Below, piece after piece: positions 47,013 to 57,920 of a stretch of DNA of 64,000 bases. The translations under genes and the position numbers were made by a program. This DNA is from Ophioceras dolichostomum. Lineage: Eukaryota > Ascomycota > Sordariomycetes > Magnaporthales > Ophioceraceae. Numbering within the stretch: position 1 is the first letter of the stretch; the number at the start of each line of letters is the position of its first letter. Under the pieces are notes generated by a model. It searched no databases. It was not told the origin of the DNA and worked only from the letters and a program-made list of their open reading frames with translations. The DNA is taken from positions 31,538-95,537 of the forward strand of contig PYST01000143.1 in assembly GCA_003049485.1 (NCBI GenBank), in the 5' to 3' direction.

Positions 47013-48688
47013 CTACAGATACAAGCCCTCCGGCTCTCCCTCCTGCTTCGTCCGCAGAACCCTCTCCCTCGCGGCGCGGAAATCGGCCATCTGGACGCGC
47101 ATGCGGCGCTCGCGGAGGGCCATCAGGCCGGCCTCGGAGCAGATGGCCTTGATGTCGGCGCCGGAGAGGTCGTCCTTCTGCGCGATGAACTCCTCGAGCT
47201 CGACGTCCTCGTTGAGCGACATCTTGGACGTGTGGAGGGCAAAGATCTTGCGCTTCGTGTTCTGGTCCGGGTTCTCGAACAGGATCTTGCGGTCGATGCG
47301 ACCGGGACGGATCAGGGCCGGGTCCAGCGTGTCGATCTTGTTGGTCGCCATGATGACCTTGACGTCGCCGCGATCGTCGAAACCGTCGAGCTGGTTGAGG
47401 AGCTCCAGCATCGTGCGTTGCACCTCACGCTCGCCGCCGGATGTGGATTCGTAACGCTTCGTGCCGATGGCGTCTATTTCGTCGATGAACACGATCGAAG
47501 GGGCGTTTTCGGCGGCAACCTAGACAGCGTTTGTTGGGTTGGTTACTGTTTCCAGTGCGAAGTGGACAAGAACAAAACGAGTGAACATACCTGGAAGAGC
47601 TGGCGCACCAGCCGGGGGCCGTCGCCCAAGTATTTCTGGATAAGCTCGCTACCAACAATACGTAGGAATGTCGCCGAAGTCTGATTGGCTACAGCCTTGG
47701 CCAACAGTGTCTTGCCAGTGCCAGGAGCGCCGTACAGAATGACTCCCTTGGGTGGCTTGATGCCCATCTCCTCGTACAGCTCTGGATGGAGCAGTGGCAG
47801 CTCCACAGACTCGCGCACTTCCTGGATCTGGGTCTCGAGACCACCGATGTCGGCGTAGGACTCCGTAGGCGCCTTGTCGAGCTTCATGACGCTGACTAGC
47901 GGATCAGTATCGTCGGTCAAAACACCAACGATGCTGACACTCTTGTGGTGCAGCAGCACGCTCGCGCCGGGCTCGAGCAGGTCCTTGTCGACGAAGCTCA
48001 TTATGCTGACATAGTACTCAGGCCCCGTGGTGCTGGACACGATAGCGTGGTCGTCGTCGATCATCTCCTCCAGCGTGCCGACCCCCATCGGGCTGCCGCG
48101 CATGTCATCGACCCTTCCGCGCTCATCGGCGAGCCGGTCGACCGCATCCACGTCCGAGGCCGGCGCGTTGCTGTCCTTGGCCGCCTTGGCCTTGCGCAGC
48201 CGCTCCTGGTTCTCGACGTACTCCTCCTCCAGGAGCAGATGGTCGTGGATGCGCTGCATTCGGAGCAATCTCAATTTGCATCGACTGGTCGGGAACACGG
48301 CGGGAAGCTTGGCCGCGGCGCTGGTGCCGGCGCCCTTTCTCTTCTTGCGTCCGACGCGGGTTGTCGGCCGTGGGGGAGGCTCGTACTTGGGCTTCTCCTT
48401 CTGCAGTGGGCAAAGCCAGCTACGGTCAGTTGCAAGATCCGATTGGGGAATCCGATCCGATTCAGGATGGATGGCGGAGAGTAGAGAGGTCACCGGAACC
48501 CTCGACGTTGTGGCTCACCTTCTTGTCCTTGTCATCCTTGCCATCGCCTTGGCCACCTCCGCCCATTCCTGATTGATTCTGACCCTGGAGAGAGGAGACA
48601 AATGATGATTAGAATAAGTACTAGATGATGGCTTTGACAAAGAGACTGCCGGTATCTTTTGATGCCAGATGCGATTTGGACTCACCAT
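47013..48688 (-). CDS. rpt2: 26S proteasome regulatory ATPase subunit Rpt2 (subunit 4)
   Basis: Four coding exons on the complement: 48686-48688, 48519-48584, 47591-48400 and 47013-47519; 461 residues, all joints phase 0. Exon 1 contributes only the ATG, followed at once by GTGAGT; exon 2 supplies G-Q-N-Q-S-G, giving the M-G-x3-S/G N-myristoylation signal known for Rpt2. A basic segment (G-R-K-K-R-K), a coiled coil (about 60-100), the OB domain and the AAA domain follow: Walker A G-A-P-G-T-G-K-T at 247-254, Walker B I-V-F-I-D-E-I-D near 302-309, I-M-A-T-N, and Arg fingers in R-P-G-R-I-D-R. The C-terminus L-Y-L is the HbYX motif that opens the 20S gate. Rpt2 unfolds and feeds substrates into the proteasome core, in nucleus and cytosol. 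It is slightly longer than yeast Rpt2, with extra residues around the D-A-V-D-R-L-A-D-E-R coiled region. Divergent from ubc1. Confidence 0.97.
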
Positions 48689-49925
48689 CGTGGATGATCG
48701 GGTGCCGTTGCTGGGCACGGCAAGCTCCTCACGTCACCTGTATGTGGCTTAATTAGGCTCAGCAGCGCAATAGACCACAGCAAACTCAGTCGGAAGAATG
48801 GAGCAGTTTGCACTTCGCTTCGCCGCACAATCGGAAGTGTACGGGAGGTCTTTTTGGTGATGAACGGCAAGGCTTGAAGGGAGGCGAGAATGATTGGAAA
48901 TTGGTGAAGCTCAAGCTTGATGAAGTTGGTCGCCAGGCGTCAGCAGCAACGCGACAGCTCGGCCACACTCAAAGGCTTGGCGCCGAGTTTTATCCGGGCC
49001 TGCTCACAGGGGTGTGCACCACGCACTGGTGGGTCCTCCGCCTAGCCTTGCATTCAACTAACCACTCGGGCAGCTGAAAGTCAGGACAGTCAGGTCGGAA
49101 TTCCATTCCATCGGCGTGGCATTGCGTTCCGTTTGTTTGACTGGACTTCAAAGTTCACGTACTTCTGCAACTCGCAGGGGAACTTCGTCCAAACATCACC
49201 CAATTTAATTACGTGAATGCCGCATGCTGAAGCTGTGGCACTTTCTGGGTGGTTCGTCTGCGTCTAGCACATTCCTCCAAAGCAACAGCGAGCCTATCAG
49301 CGAGTGAGTGTAACCTGGAAGGCGCTAGGTTCTAGGTTGCTTTGTGAAGTCATTTGGAGTATCAAAGCTCTGGCCAGGACCAGGGCGATAAGATAGTAAG
49401 CCCGGAAGGCGTGGGGCAGGGAGGGTTGCCTGACATCAGTGTCAGAGAACCCCCGCCGCCATTTTCCTCCGCCCGTTTTCTCGCTCGATAATCAAGAGAT
49501 CACATCACGGCCTACAACGCACGAGTGACTACAACCAAAAGTTGTGTGGCTCAGGAGAGAATAAAGCCGCGAGCCACGAGCAGTGCCAACATAAGCATCC
49601 GGGAAACCTTTCGGAAGCCGTTTTCTTGGGCAATCTGCTGCCCTGCTGCGCCCTCTCGTACGCCCACGTCTTTCGAGCAGCAACGAAACCAAACGAGCGT
49701 CGTTTCCGAGCCTCGCCTCTCTCCCTGCGGTATTGATAGTATACTGCTTTCCTCCCAACAGCCCACCCTTTTCACCTTAGTCTCCTCAGCGCCGCCGCTA
49801 CAGCCAGGCGTTGTCCCTCTCGACCACCCCGCTCGCACGAGCCTTTCCCGACCTCCCTCCTTCCCCTTCCTTCTCACCGGACGGCCCGCCTTGGCCCCGA
49901 GAGCCGCCGGTCAAATAACCACAAG
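48689..49925. promoter_or_regulatory. Divergent promoter region of rpt2 and ubc1
   Basis: 1237 bp between the two start codons, so both genes may share control elements. I looked for a yeast-type proteasome element (GGTGGCAAA, bound by Rpn4) and saw no convincing copy. CT-rich leader sequence precedes ubc1 from about 49740. Confidence 0.6.
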
Positions 49926-50958
49926 ATGGCCTCCACGCGCTTGCGTCGGATCTCCAAGGAGCTCGCGGATATCCAGAGCGACAAGGACAACTCAGGTGTG
50001 GTCGCCGAGCAGATCCGGGAGAACGACCTGACCCACCTCAAAGGGTCCTTCCCCGCTCCACCAGACACGCCCTACGCGGGCGGCATGTATACCGTCGATA
50101 TCCAGATTCCGGAGAGCTATCCGTTCAAGTCTCCCGTCATGCGATTCGACACAAAAATCTGGCACCCGAACATCAGCAGCCAGACGGTGAGTATCTACCT
50201 AGAGACCCGACCAGACCCCGCCTTCTCACTACTCCCGCTTCCCCCTTGCCAGTTGCCTCCTGCTGCATGCTTTCCTTCCAAGGAAGCCGCACACGATCAC
50301 TGTGTCTTTCCGTTCGTAGGGATTCAGACGAAATGGAAGGCTGACTTGGACCAAAAACGAATCCGGAATCCATCTGTTACAGGGCGCGATTTGTCTCGAC
50401 ACACTGGGTAGTGGCTGGTCGCCTGTCGGGACGATCAAGACGGCCCTGCTCTCGCTGCGCATGCTTCTCGAGTCGCCGAACCCCAAGGACCCCCAGGATG
50501 CCGAGGTGGCCAAGATGATGATGGAGGACCCGGAGTACTTCGCCATCGTCGCCCACGACTGGGCCGTCAAGTTCGCCGGTGCGCCACGCCTGCAGCCTCC
50601 ACCGGAGCAGTACACGAGGAGGGCTGCGACGACCCAGAAGAAGGCGGACGATCCTTCTAGGTACGAGAAACGCTTTCTCCATCGCTCTTTACATTGTCTC
50701 CTCTCTCTTCAGTCTTCCCTGTAGAGTGACAACGCTTCCCCGTTTGAACCTTCGTCGTACTGATCACCACAATCGCATCTTAGATACGCTGGCTACAACA
50801 AGGACCTCGTCGATCGGTTTGTCAGCATGGGTTTCGAGCTGGAAAAGGTGGTGGAGGCGTTCTTGTTCGTCGGCATCGACAGGAATGGCGGCGAGGATTA
50901 CGAGCTGGAGGAGGCGTATATGGGAGATATCACCGCTCGGTTGCTCGGAGAGCAGTAG
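49926..50958 (+). CDS. ubc1: Ubiquitin-conjugating enzyme E2 with C-terminal UBA domain (Ubc1 type)
   Basis: Exons 49926-50186, 50383-50660 and 50784-50958; 237 residues (GTGAGT and GTACGA donors, phases 0 and 2). The start is in the context acaagATGg. Residues 1-150 are the UBC fold: P-Y-A-G-G-M-Y-T-V-D-I, Y-P-F-K-S-P, the H-P-N motif at 80-82 and catalytic Cys91 in G-A-I-C-L-D-T-L-G-S-G-W-S-P. Residues about 181-237 form a UBA domain (Y-N-K-D-L-V-D-R-F-V-S-M-G-F, then A-F-L-F-V-G-I-D-R-N-G-G). This architecture is that of yeast Ubc1 and human UBE2K, which extend K48-linked ubiquitin chains for proteasomal degradation; the role here is inferred from that. Intron 1 falls between H-P-N-I-S-S-Q-T and the active-site loop. 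Divergent from rpt2 and followed by a BAG co-chaperone on the same strand. Confidence 0.96.
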
Positions 50959-52564
50959 TGACTGTGGCCCTGTTCCACCGCCGGCCGACTATCCGATCGA
51001 CGCCCTGCTTACAGGATCTTACTGGCCCGACCCAAGAGACTGGAATCTTCTCTTCGTCGAGGACATTCTAGTGTCCTTTCTCCCGAGAGTGAGACGCTAT
51101 CCCAGTAATCGTGATGGAAGGGACTGGACGACTCGGAAAAGATGTAAATTTCTAAATCTGTCTCGCCCCCACGCTTCCGCTTTCCTGTCTTGTTTTTCTT
51201 GTTTTGCTTTCTTTCGCCATCCCCCCCCCCGGTCTTCTTCTCTGCTTCCGAAACCCAATAAGCCACTCCATACGGCGGAAGTATTTTCTTTTGTCATATT
51301 TTGCCCCTCGCCACGTTCAACCCTCATCAGTTACACACGGTGTCACACACAAGCGTTTCGTTTCTGGGTCTGCTTTTCTTCTCTTCGCCCCTTTCCCCTC
51401 CTCTCTTGCTGTTTATATGGTGTGTTTCTCAGGCGTGCAAGGGGTATGGCTCAAAGTTTAAGGTCCGACATTGGGTTAGGCATTTTGATTTGGAGTTTTT
51501 CTCACCCTTCTTCTGCTTTCCCGGAAATCCTTTTCCTTCTCTATATTCTGTATTTCCCTTCGCCTGCACTGGTGTCATGTCCGGCCTCTGTCCAAAGTAC
51601 GTAGTAGTGTCTACCGCCTGTAATGAATAGGCGTAATTTTCCGGTCCGTCCGGTGAGAAGACACGATTGTGCTCTTTGTTTCCGGGGTGCACAAGCAAGG
51701 AACAAGACGGCCTGGCAGCCTGCATGTAGGTTCAGTCTCTTACCAAGGAATTGGACTGCTAGGCACCCGCAGAACGACGCCAGCAAACCTATTAGAATTG
51801 CCCAACACATTCGGGCTGCCAGCGAGATAGCAGGATCTTCGTCTGCCCAGAAATTATATCGTAACATCTATGGAATGAATGAACTCATATTGGGATAACA
51901 TGGGTGGAATTTGTGGTGAATTGATGACGAGCATTCTGTAAAAGTTTATCCCGCCAAAAGTACATGTGGCAATGTGGAGGCTCAAATCCACCGCCTTACA
52001 GGGTTCAGGGGCCTCGAACATTCCTTGTGACCCAATGATGTGATGGGACGGTTTTTCTTCTCCCGTCTTCCGTCCTCTTGTCTTCCGCTCATCAGGTCCC
52101 CTCCCACAGGAATTCCACATGCAAGAACACGCAGCCTTACCGTCAGCGTGACAAGCGTGATTAACTCATGTCATTCCTGGAAGAAGTGATCACAACCCCA
52201 GATTCCAGTAAACGAATCTGCAGCTATTCCAAGGTTGTTTGGTTGGGCATCAGTGGCGGCAACGCCAGAGAAGAGAGAGCACTTGACTTGCGGTGGTGCC
52301 CAGAAGTGACGATCTGGTCTCAGTCCCTTCAAAGCAGCAGAGCAACAGAGAGGAGGATCCGGAACCCGACACAACAGCAAACAGACATTTTTGAACTCCA
52401 CCCAGCGCCATCCCAGAAGCCGCATGTAACGAACGCAGGTCTGGCAGTGGCCCAATCGTCAACAGCGGTCGACTCGGCTCGCACCAATCGCGCATAATCC
52501 GCAGTCATCTTCTGCCCGAATCTCGTTGCGCATTCGCTGGTATTCGCTATTCGCCCCAATTCAG
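50959..52564. other. Intergenic between ubc1 and the BAG gene
   Basis: About 1.6 kb. The left part is the probable ubc1 3' UTR (CTTT-rich around 51180-51260). The right part must hold the promoter and first exon of the BAG gene; one possible exon is the ATG at 52168 ending before GTAAAC, which joins in phase to an acceptor at 52563-52564. No other gene seen. Confidence 0.5.
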
Positions 52565-54096
52565 CTGTGGACAGCAGAACGTCGACCCCAATTTCCACAA
52601 CCAAACCGGGAACCTTCACCGCAAAAAGCAAAAAGCAAAAAGGCAGCGTGCGTCCTTTCATAGGACGGCCAAAACCCGCCAAGGTGGCTTCCAGTCAGGG
52701 AACTCTGGCATCGCCCGGTGCTGCTGCTGCCGCTTCGCTAGCCCACATTGCCAACTTTACCACGTCCCTCGTGCACCGGCTGCCTCCATCGCTGCAGTCA
52801 TATCTTAACTCGGCCGTCCAGCACCTGGCCTCGGCCGTCGCCATCCCCACCGACTACCTCCATTCGACCACGGGGTTTTCGCCAACAACCATCTACAGCA
52901 CCTTCGCCGTCGCAATACTCCTAGGCGCACTGCCGACTGTAGCTGCGCGCGTGACCGGCCATAAGAAGATGGACGGCAGACGCGGGTTTGGCTGGGGGAG
53001 CTATGGCGGACACGGCGGCCCGCCACTCTCACCCTTTGCGTCAGAACTCGGCCCCGGCGGCCAGCCGCCAAGTATTCGAGACGAAGACTTCAGCTACATC
53101 ACCTCTTCCGACCTGGAAACGCCGGGCTTCGACAACGGGTACTATAGCCCCACCGAGCCACGGGCGTCGGGCGTTCGCATCGCACCGCCGGCGCCCCTTG
53201 ACCCGTCCCTCGACATTCCAGTCGACGACCTAATAGTCATCACACACCAGGGCCGCCACTTCGAAGAATTCTTCCCCGCATACTCGATCGGGGATGGCAA
53301 GCTCCTAGTCGGCGACATCCGCGACCGCGTGCAGCTGGTCATGCAGCTCTCCGACCGCCGGACCGACCGACTGAGGTTATTCTACAAAGGCAGGCAGCTC
53401 AAGGAGGACAACAAGCCGGCGTGCCACTATGGCGTCAAGAACAAGAGTGAGGTCATGGTGGTGATGCCCGACGAACAGGCGCCGCCCGACGAGAACGGCA
53501 GCGAAACCAGCGAAGAGATCGTCGTCGTAGAGAACCGCGAGGACGAGCCAGAGGGCGGCAGGAGGAAACCCAAGGGTGGCAAGAAGCGCCCGAAGAAGCA
53601 ACAGCAGCAGCCGTCCAGCCCGCGAGATAGCAATTCCGGCGTCGGCCTGACGGTGCCCGACGAGGACAGGAAACCCGGTAGCAGAGGCCACTCGCCAGCG
53701 CGAAGCAACGTTAGTGTCGGCGGTAGCGGCAGCGGCAGCACTGTGGTCACCGGTGGCGGCGTTGGCGGTGGTGGTGCGTCTGTCGTGTCGGCCGCGTCCG
53801 CTGCGTCTGGCGCATCCGCCGCCAGGCCCGGCACGCCCATGGCCGCGCTGGAGACCATCTCTGCCAACTTCCGGGACACGCTGCTGCCGCTGTGCGAGCA
53901 GTTTGTGGCCAAGCCCCCCGCCGACCCCAAGAAGCGGGACGAGGAGCACCGCAGGATCACCGAGACGGTCCTGCAGAAGGTCATCCTCAAGCTGGACGCG
54001 GTCGAGCACAACGGCGACGAGGCGATCAAGATCAAGCGGAAGGAGCTTATCAAGGAGGCGCAGGACTGGTTGAACAGGATGGATGGACGGAAATAA
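52565..54096 (+). CDS. Membrane-anchored BAG co-chaperone with ubiquitin-like domain (5' end unresolved)
   Basis: The open frame runs to TAA at 54094-54096 (about 510 residues from here). It is open back to 52498 but has no ATG before 52969, so an upstream exon is needed; I place the exon start after the AG at 52563-52564 as the best guess. Counting from 52567, residues 108-128 are a hydrophobic segment (I-Y-S-T-F-A-V-A-I-L-L-G-A-L-P), probably a membrane anchor. Residues about 217-301 are ubiquitin-like (L-F-Y-K-G-R-Q-L-K-E-D, Y-G-V-K-N-K-S-E-V-M-V-V). A Lys-rich and a Gly/Ser-rich linker follow, then a BAG domain at 425-505 (T-V-L-Q-K-V-I-L-K-L-D-A-V, I-K-R-K-E-L-I-K-E-A-Q-D-W-L). BAG domains trigger nucleotide release from Hsp70. 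The order resembles S. pombe Bag102, a membrane-tethered BAG protein with a ubiquitin-like domain. It may link Hsp70 clients to the proteasome, fitting its neighbours rpt2 and ubc1. Confidence 0.85.
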
Positions 54097-55055
54097 GAAG
54101 ATGGCGGGGCTGTCTGGGCAGACAGACAGGCGGGCAGGCAGGCAGTCAACGGGGTCAAGCATCCGGCATCTGCCATGCGGTATATGCCATCTCGGATCTT
54201 GCTTCACTAGGTTTTATGATGTTCTTTCTCAGGCAGCTGTGGAGGTCTTTCTACGTTGATACCAGACCCAGGAGACGAGAGAGGATCATGGCACACACCC
54301 CACTCATCTCATCTCAGCTCAAACAATCCGGAGACCAAAACTGATCCCGGAGCTGCATCTTCCATCGCATCGTATTGACCCCTCGTTCTTGCTCATGACT
54401 TACGTTCCTACGCATGTTACTCATTTCTTCCCTTCACTTTACAAGACTGCTCGATGGGTAGCATAGCATTGCCGCGTGGATAAAGCCGGATTACAAACTA
54501 CACTGCACCGATCAAAGAGAATTCGGGTTGCAACTAGAGGGAGTACGACATGAATGAACAGCGCAGCTCCCTCATTGGGATGAAGTCTTCACGGAATAGG
54601 TACTAGGTGTGTTTCCGGCGGGCTTCGGCAGCTGTCGCGCGACATGTATGTGACAACCGATGACTGATGATGACTGCGGCTCAATGAATGAGGAGCTGCC
54701 GACCAGTGAGGGGCACGTGCTGTCTATGCGGGGCACCCTTGATGACTAATATCACATGACACCGTGCTTCAAACCCTAAAGCTGCCTGAGGCAGCAATGC
54801 TCCATTCGTTTACAGCGCCCCCGCTGGAGCCCTAACCAGCCATTCGTGCGGCAGCCAGAATAATTTTGCCAGCGTCGCCGTGAGTGCACGACAACTTCGA
54901 ACCCAACCCGACAGCGCGAGGAGGTACAGTATTCGGGAACATAGAAAACGCAAACTTCGTCGCCAGTCAGCTACGAAGTTCCCGGGCGTTTTCTCTTTTC
55001 TCTTCTCTCTTCGTTTTCTTCATTCGGTTTTCCTTCCCGCCACACAACAGACATC
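54097..55055. other. Intergenic, promoter of rpl16
   Basis: About 960 bp. The left part is the BAG 3' region; the right part holds two CCCTAA motifs and a short palindrome upstream of rpl16, and a CT-rich leader from about 54985. No gene seen. Confidence 0.6.
54774..54835 (+). promoter_or_regulatory. Paired CCCTAA motifs with a 15-bp palindrome upstream of rpl16
   Basis: AACCCTAAA at 54772-54780 and GCCCTAACC at 54829-54837, 220-285 bp before the ATG, flank the palindrome GCTGCC-TGA-GGCAGC at 54781-54795. Telobox-like AACCCTAA motifs are known in promoters of ribosomal-protein and other translation genes in several eukaryotes; their function here is inference. Confidence 0.45.
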
Positions 55056-56505
55056 ATGTCGAGCTTCGAGCCGGTTGTGAGTAAAACCGACCAAACCCGC
55101 CACTGGGCAATTCCCACTGGCGATCACAAATCGCGATGCGTTGCCCGACGATTCCTCCTCGAGCCGTATTTGGTTGTCGCTGCGTTTTGGTGCGGGAGTA
55201 CCTCGGAAATCGCTCTCAATCGGTGCTCAGCTGCCGCCATCGACCGACGCAATTCGACCTGGCCGCTCGCCAACTCTCCAGCTGGCGCCCGCACCAAAAC
55301 ACGTCAACGGCACACCACGAACAGCGAGGGGAGGTTCCGTACCGGGTTGGAATTGGGAGTATTCCAGTCTTGAAGGGAATCTGAACTGTTGTTGGCTGAC
55401 CAGCTCTCTGTTCTGTTCGTTGTACAGGTCGTCATCGATGGCAAGGGCCACCTGCTGGGCCGCTTGGCCAGCATCGTCGCCAAGCAGCTGCTCAACGGTC
55501 AGAAGATCGTCGTTGTCCGCTGCGAAGCTCTGAACATCTCCGGCGAGTTCTTCCGCGCGAAGCGTACGTCTCACCCTGATTGCCGCCCGAACTCCTGAGC
55601 TCGGCCCGCTGGCTGGCCAAGCAGGCACTCGCAGTCGACGGGCAGGACAACAGGACCACCACAGCTTCTCCCTATTCTTTGGAACATAGACGGGGCAAAA
55701 ACATGTTCACTGACGCTGCGCTCCAACTACAGTCAAGTACCACGCCTACCTGCGCAAGATGACCCGATACAACCCGACACGAGGAGGTAAGCTTGAACCC
55801 CTTCCCTGAACGCGCGCCCTCGCATTCGTTGGGCAAGCACAATGCTTCGCCCAGTCGCTTGCTGCTTGCCAGTTCTTCGGACTATTGCACGGTCTGACTC
55901 TCATCACATCAGGCCCCTTCCACTTCCGTGCTCCCTCCCGCGTCTTCTACAAGGCCGTTCGCGGTATGATCCCGCACAAGACCGCTCGCGGTGCCGCCGC
56001 TCTGGAGCGCCTCAAGGTCTTCGAGGGTGTCCCTCCCCCCTACGACACGAAGAAGAAGATGGTTGTTCCCCAGGCTCTGCGCGTCCTGCGCCTGCAGCCC
56101 GGCCGCAAGTACTGCACTGTCGGTCGGTTGAGCCACGAGGTTGGCTGGAAGTACCAGGATGTTGTCGCTAGGTATGTGACGAAGCAGAATGTTCTCCCCG
56201 GGGTTGCGGAAGTAGGGTGCCCAAGGCCTAGTGGTCCTTCCCGCACCGTACACCTACACACCCCTTAGCCTGTTGCTCTCGACACTCCCCCTCCTGCACC
56301 TGCGTCTGGCCGTGAGAGTGTACAACAGGGGAAGCTTTAACTAACGACTATTTTCGCGTTTCACAGGCTAGAGGAGCGGAGAAAAGCGAAGGGTGCTGCC
56401 TACTACGAGCGCAAGAAGCTAGCCCAGCGGCAATTCTCCGATGCCAAGAAGGCGGCCAAGGTCGACAAGAAGACTGTGCAGGCCCTCGAGGCCTTCGGCT
56501 ACTAG
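55056..56505 (+). CDS. rpl16: 60S ribosomal protein L16 (uL13, L13a family)
   Basis: Five exons: 55056-55076, 55428-55563, 55733-55786, 55913-56171 and 56367-56505; 202 residues, close to the yeast length. Donors are GTGAGT, GTACGT, GTAAGC and GTATGT; all phases agree. The product starts M-S-S-F-E-P-V-V-V-I-D-G-K-G-H-L-L-G-R-L, the uL13 signature region, continues with K-Y-H-A-Y-L-R-K, G-P-F-H-F-R-A-P-S-R and R-G-M-I-P-H-K-T-A-R-G, and ends in a basic helical tail (L-E-E-R-R-K-A-K). It is a structural protein of the large ribosomal subunit in the cytosol. Exon 1 encodes only seven residues and is followed by a 351-bp intron, a common layout for fungal ribosomal-protein genes, where the first intron can affect expression. 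Confidence 0.97.
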
Positions 56506-57920
56506 ATAGCCGAATCCTCAATGCGCGTCGTTTTTCTCTTGTCGTTCTTTCCTTCTTCGCGTTTTCTTCCTTCTCTAGATTGGCGTGGTGGTTCTCGGGC
56601 ACTCAAACAAACTCTTCATCTGCGACGGACGGCATGGCTTGGGGAATTTGGCTTTTGTCACATTAGGGAATTTCCCCCTCTAGGGAAGAGGAGGGTAAGG
56701 GGTGGTTTCGATCGCACATACCCATCGTCCCCCCTAACTAAAACAAAAACAAATAACGAAACAAAAACCCAGTCCTCCTCTCAAGTCCTCAGGGGCGCGA
56801 ACCTTGCAGGCCATGACATAAAGGGATCATGAGCGCGACTTTCCTCCGGCAGGTCCCAGCCGTTGACTGTTCATGATATGGAATGACGGACCCTCTACTA
56901 CTATCCTTGGACCTGACAAGGAGAAGAAGCCACGGGGCCGGGAATGATCTGGGGATTGGGAGAAAGTCCACGGGAGGCGCACATCTGGTCTCGCACTTTT
57001 TCTTCTATTACTTATCTACGGACCAAAATTTGGAAGGCGTTAAGCGTGTGAAGCTAGCTCCGGTATGGTGTCAGCCCGTTCGGGTTCGGCTGAAGAGGAG
57101 AGGAGCCTGGATGGGGTTCTGCTACTCTAGTTCTACGCGAATAATCAGAAATGGCGATGACTTGAGTCTCTGGGTGCAGGTGATCTCGAGCCCCAGTAAT
57201 CGTGGTCGTGTATTAAGTAGGACTGGTTGTCCCCGTTCCGTAAGACGCACCGAGGGTTGGCGAACGAGTCCCACGGGTCGATTTTGGTCAAGGCGTGGAA
57301 GCGGATCAACAGGTTCGCGAACTTCACTCATGGCAATACGAGGATAGCTGTCCACACGAAACCAGCTTTCTCCCTCTACGGATATCATTTGCGTTCAACA
57401 CAAAGGCTAACGTGACGCAGGCTCGTCGATACCGTCACTAGACTGCGAGATGAACAGCAGGAACGAGAATCCACAGAAGGGAAGACGATGGGGAGTGAGA
57501 AGGAGAGGAAGAAACGAAGAAGATATTATAGAACAACACAAACGTACTGGAAAGTAGGAAGAGATGTACAATGCATAATGTTTGCCAGCCCACCAGGCAC
57601 CTAACCAGTCTATCGGAGAGCGCGATGATTACCTATGGAACACATGAGAGAAGAAACGCGTCTAGGGAGATCCCCCCCTCTTCCTCGCTTGCTTGCCTAA
57701 GAGGCCTCTGCTTTCTAAGAACCGACCCCGTCCGTCCATCCCCCTTATATATGCACGCTTGAGGGTTTGTGAGTCCAGACTACAAGCTGTTCGTCGGGCA
57801 CTGCACTGCACAGCCTTTCAGCCCGAGAACTGCAGAGCGACTGCCCAGCCCGGCCTAGCCTAACAAGGTCTAGCCGTACCTTGCCTCGCCCCGCCTCCGC
57901 ATACAATCGCTCGCTCGCTC
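56506..57920. other. Intergenic between convergent genes
   Basis: Shared 3' region of rpl16 (plus) and the succinyl-CoA ligase gene (minus), about 1.4 kb. A TTATATAT element occurs at 57745-57752 but no gene follows on that strand. The longest frame (56883-57347 plus) shows no family character. Confidence 0.6.

Noticed and set aside
57745..57752. TTATATAT as a TATA box
   Set aside because: No gene follows on the plus strand; the next coding sequence there is the minus-strand end of lsc1.
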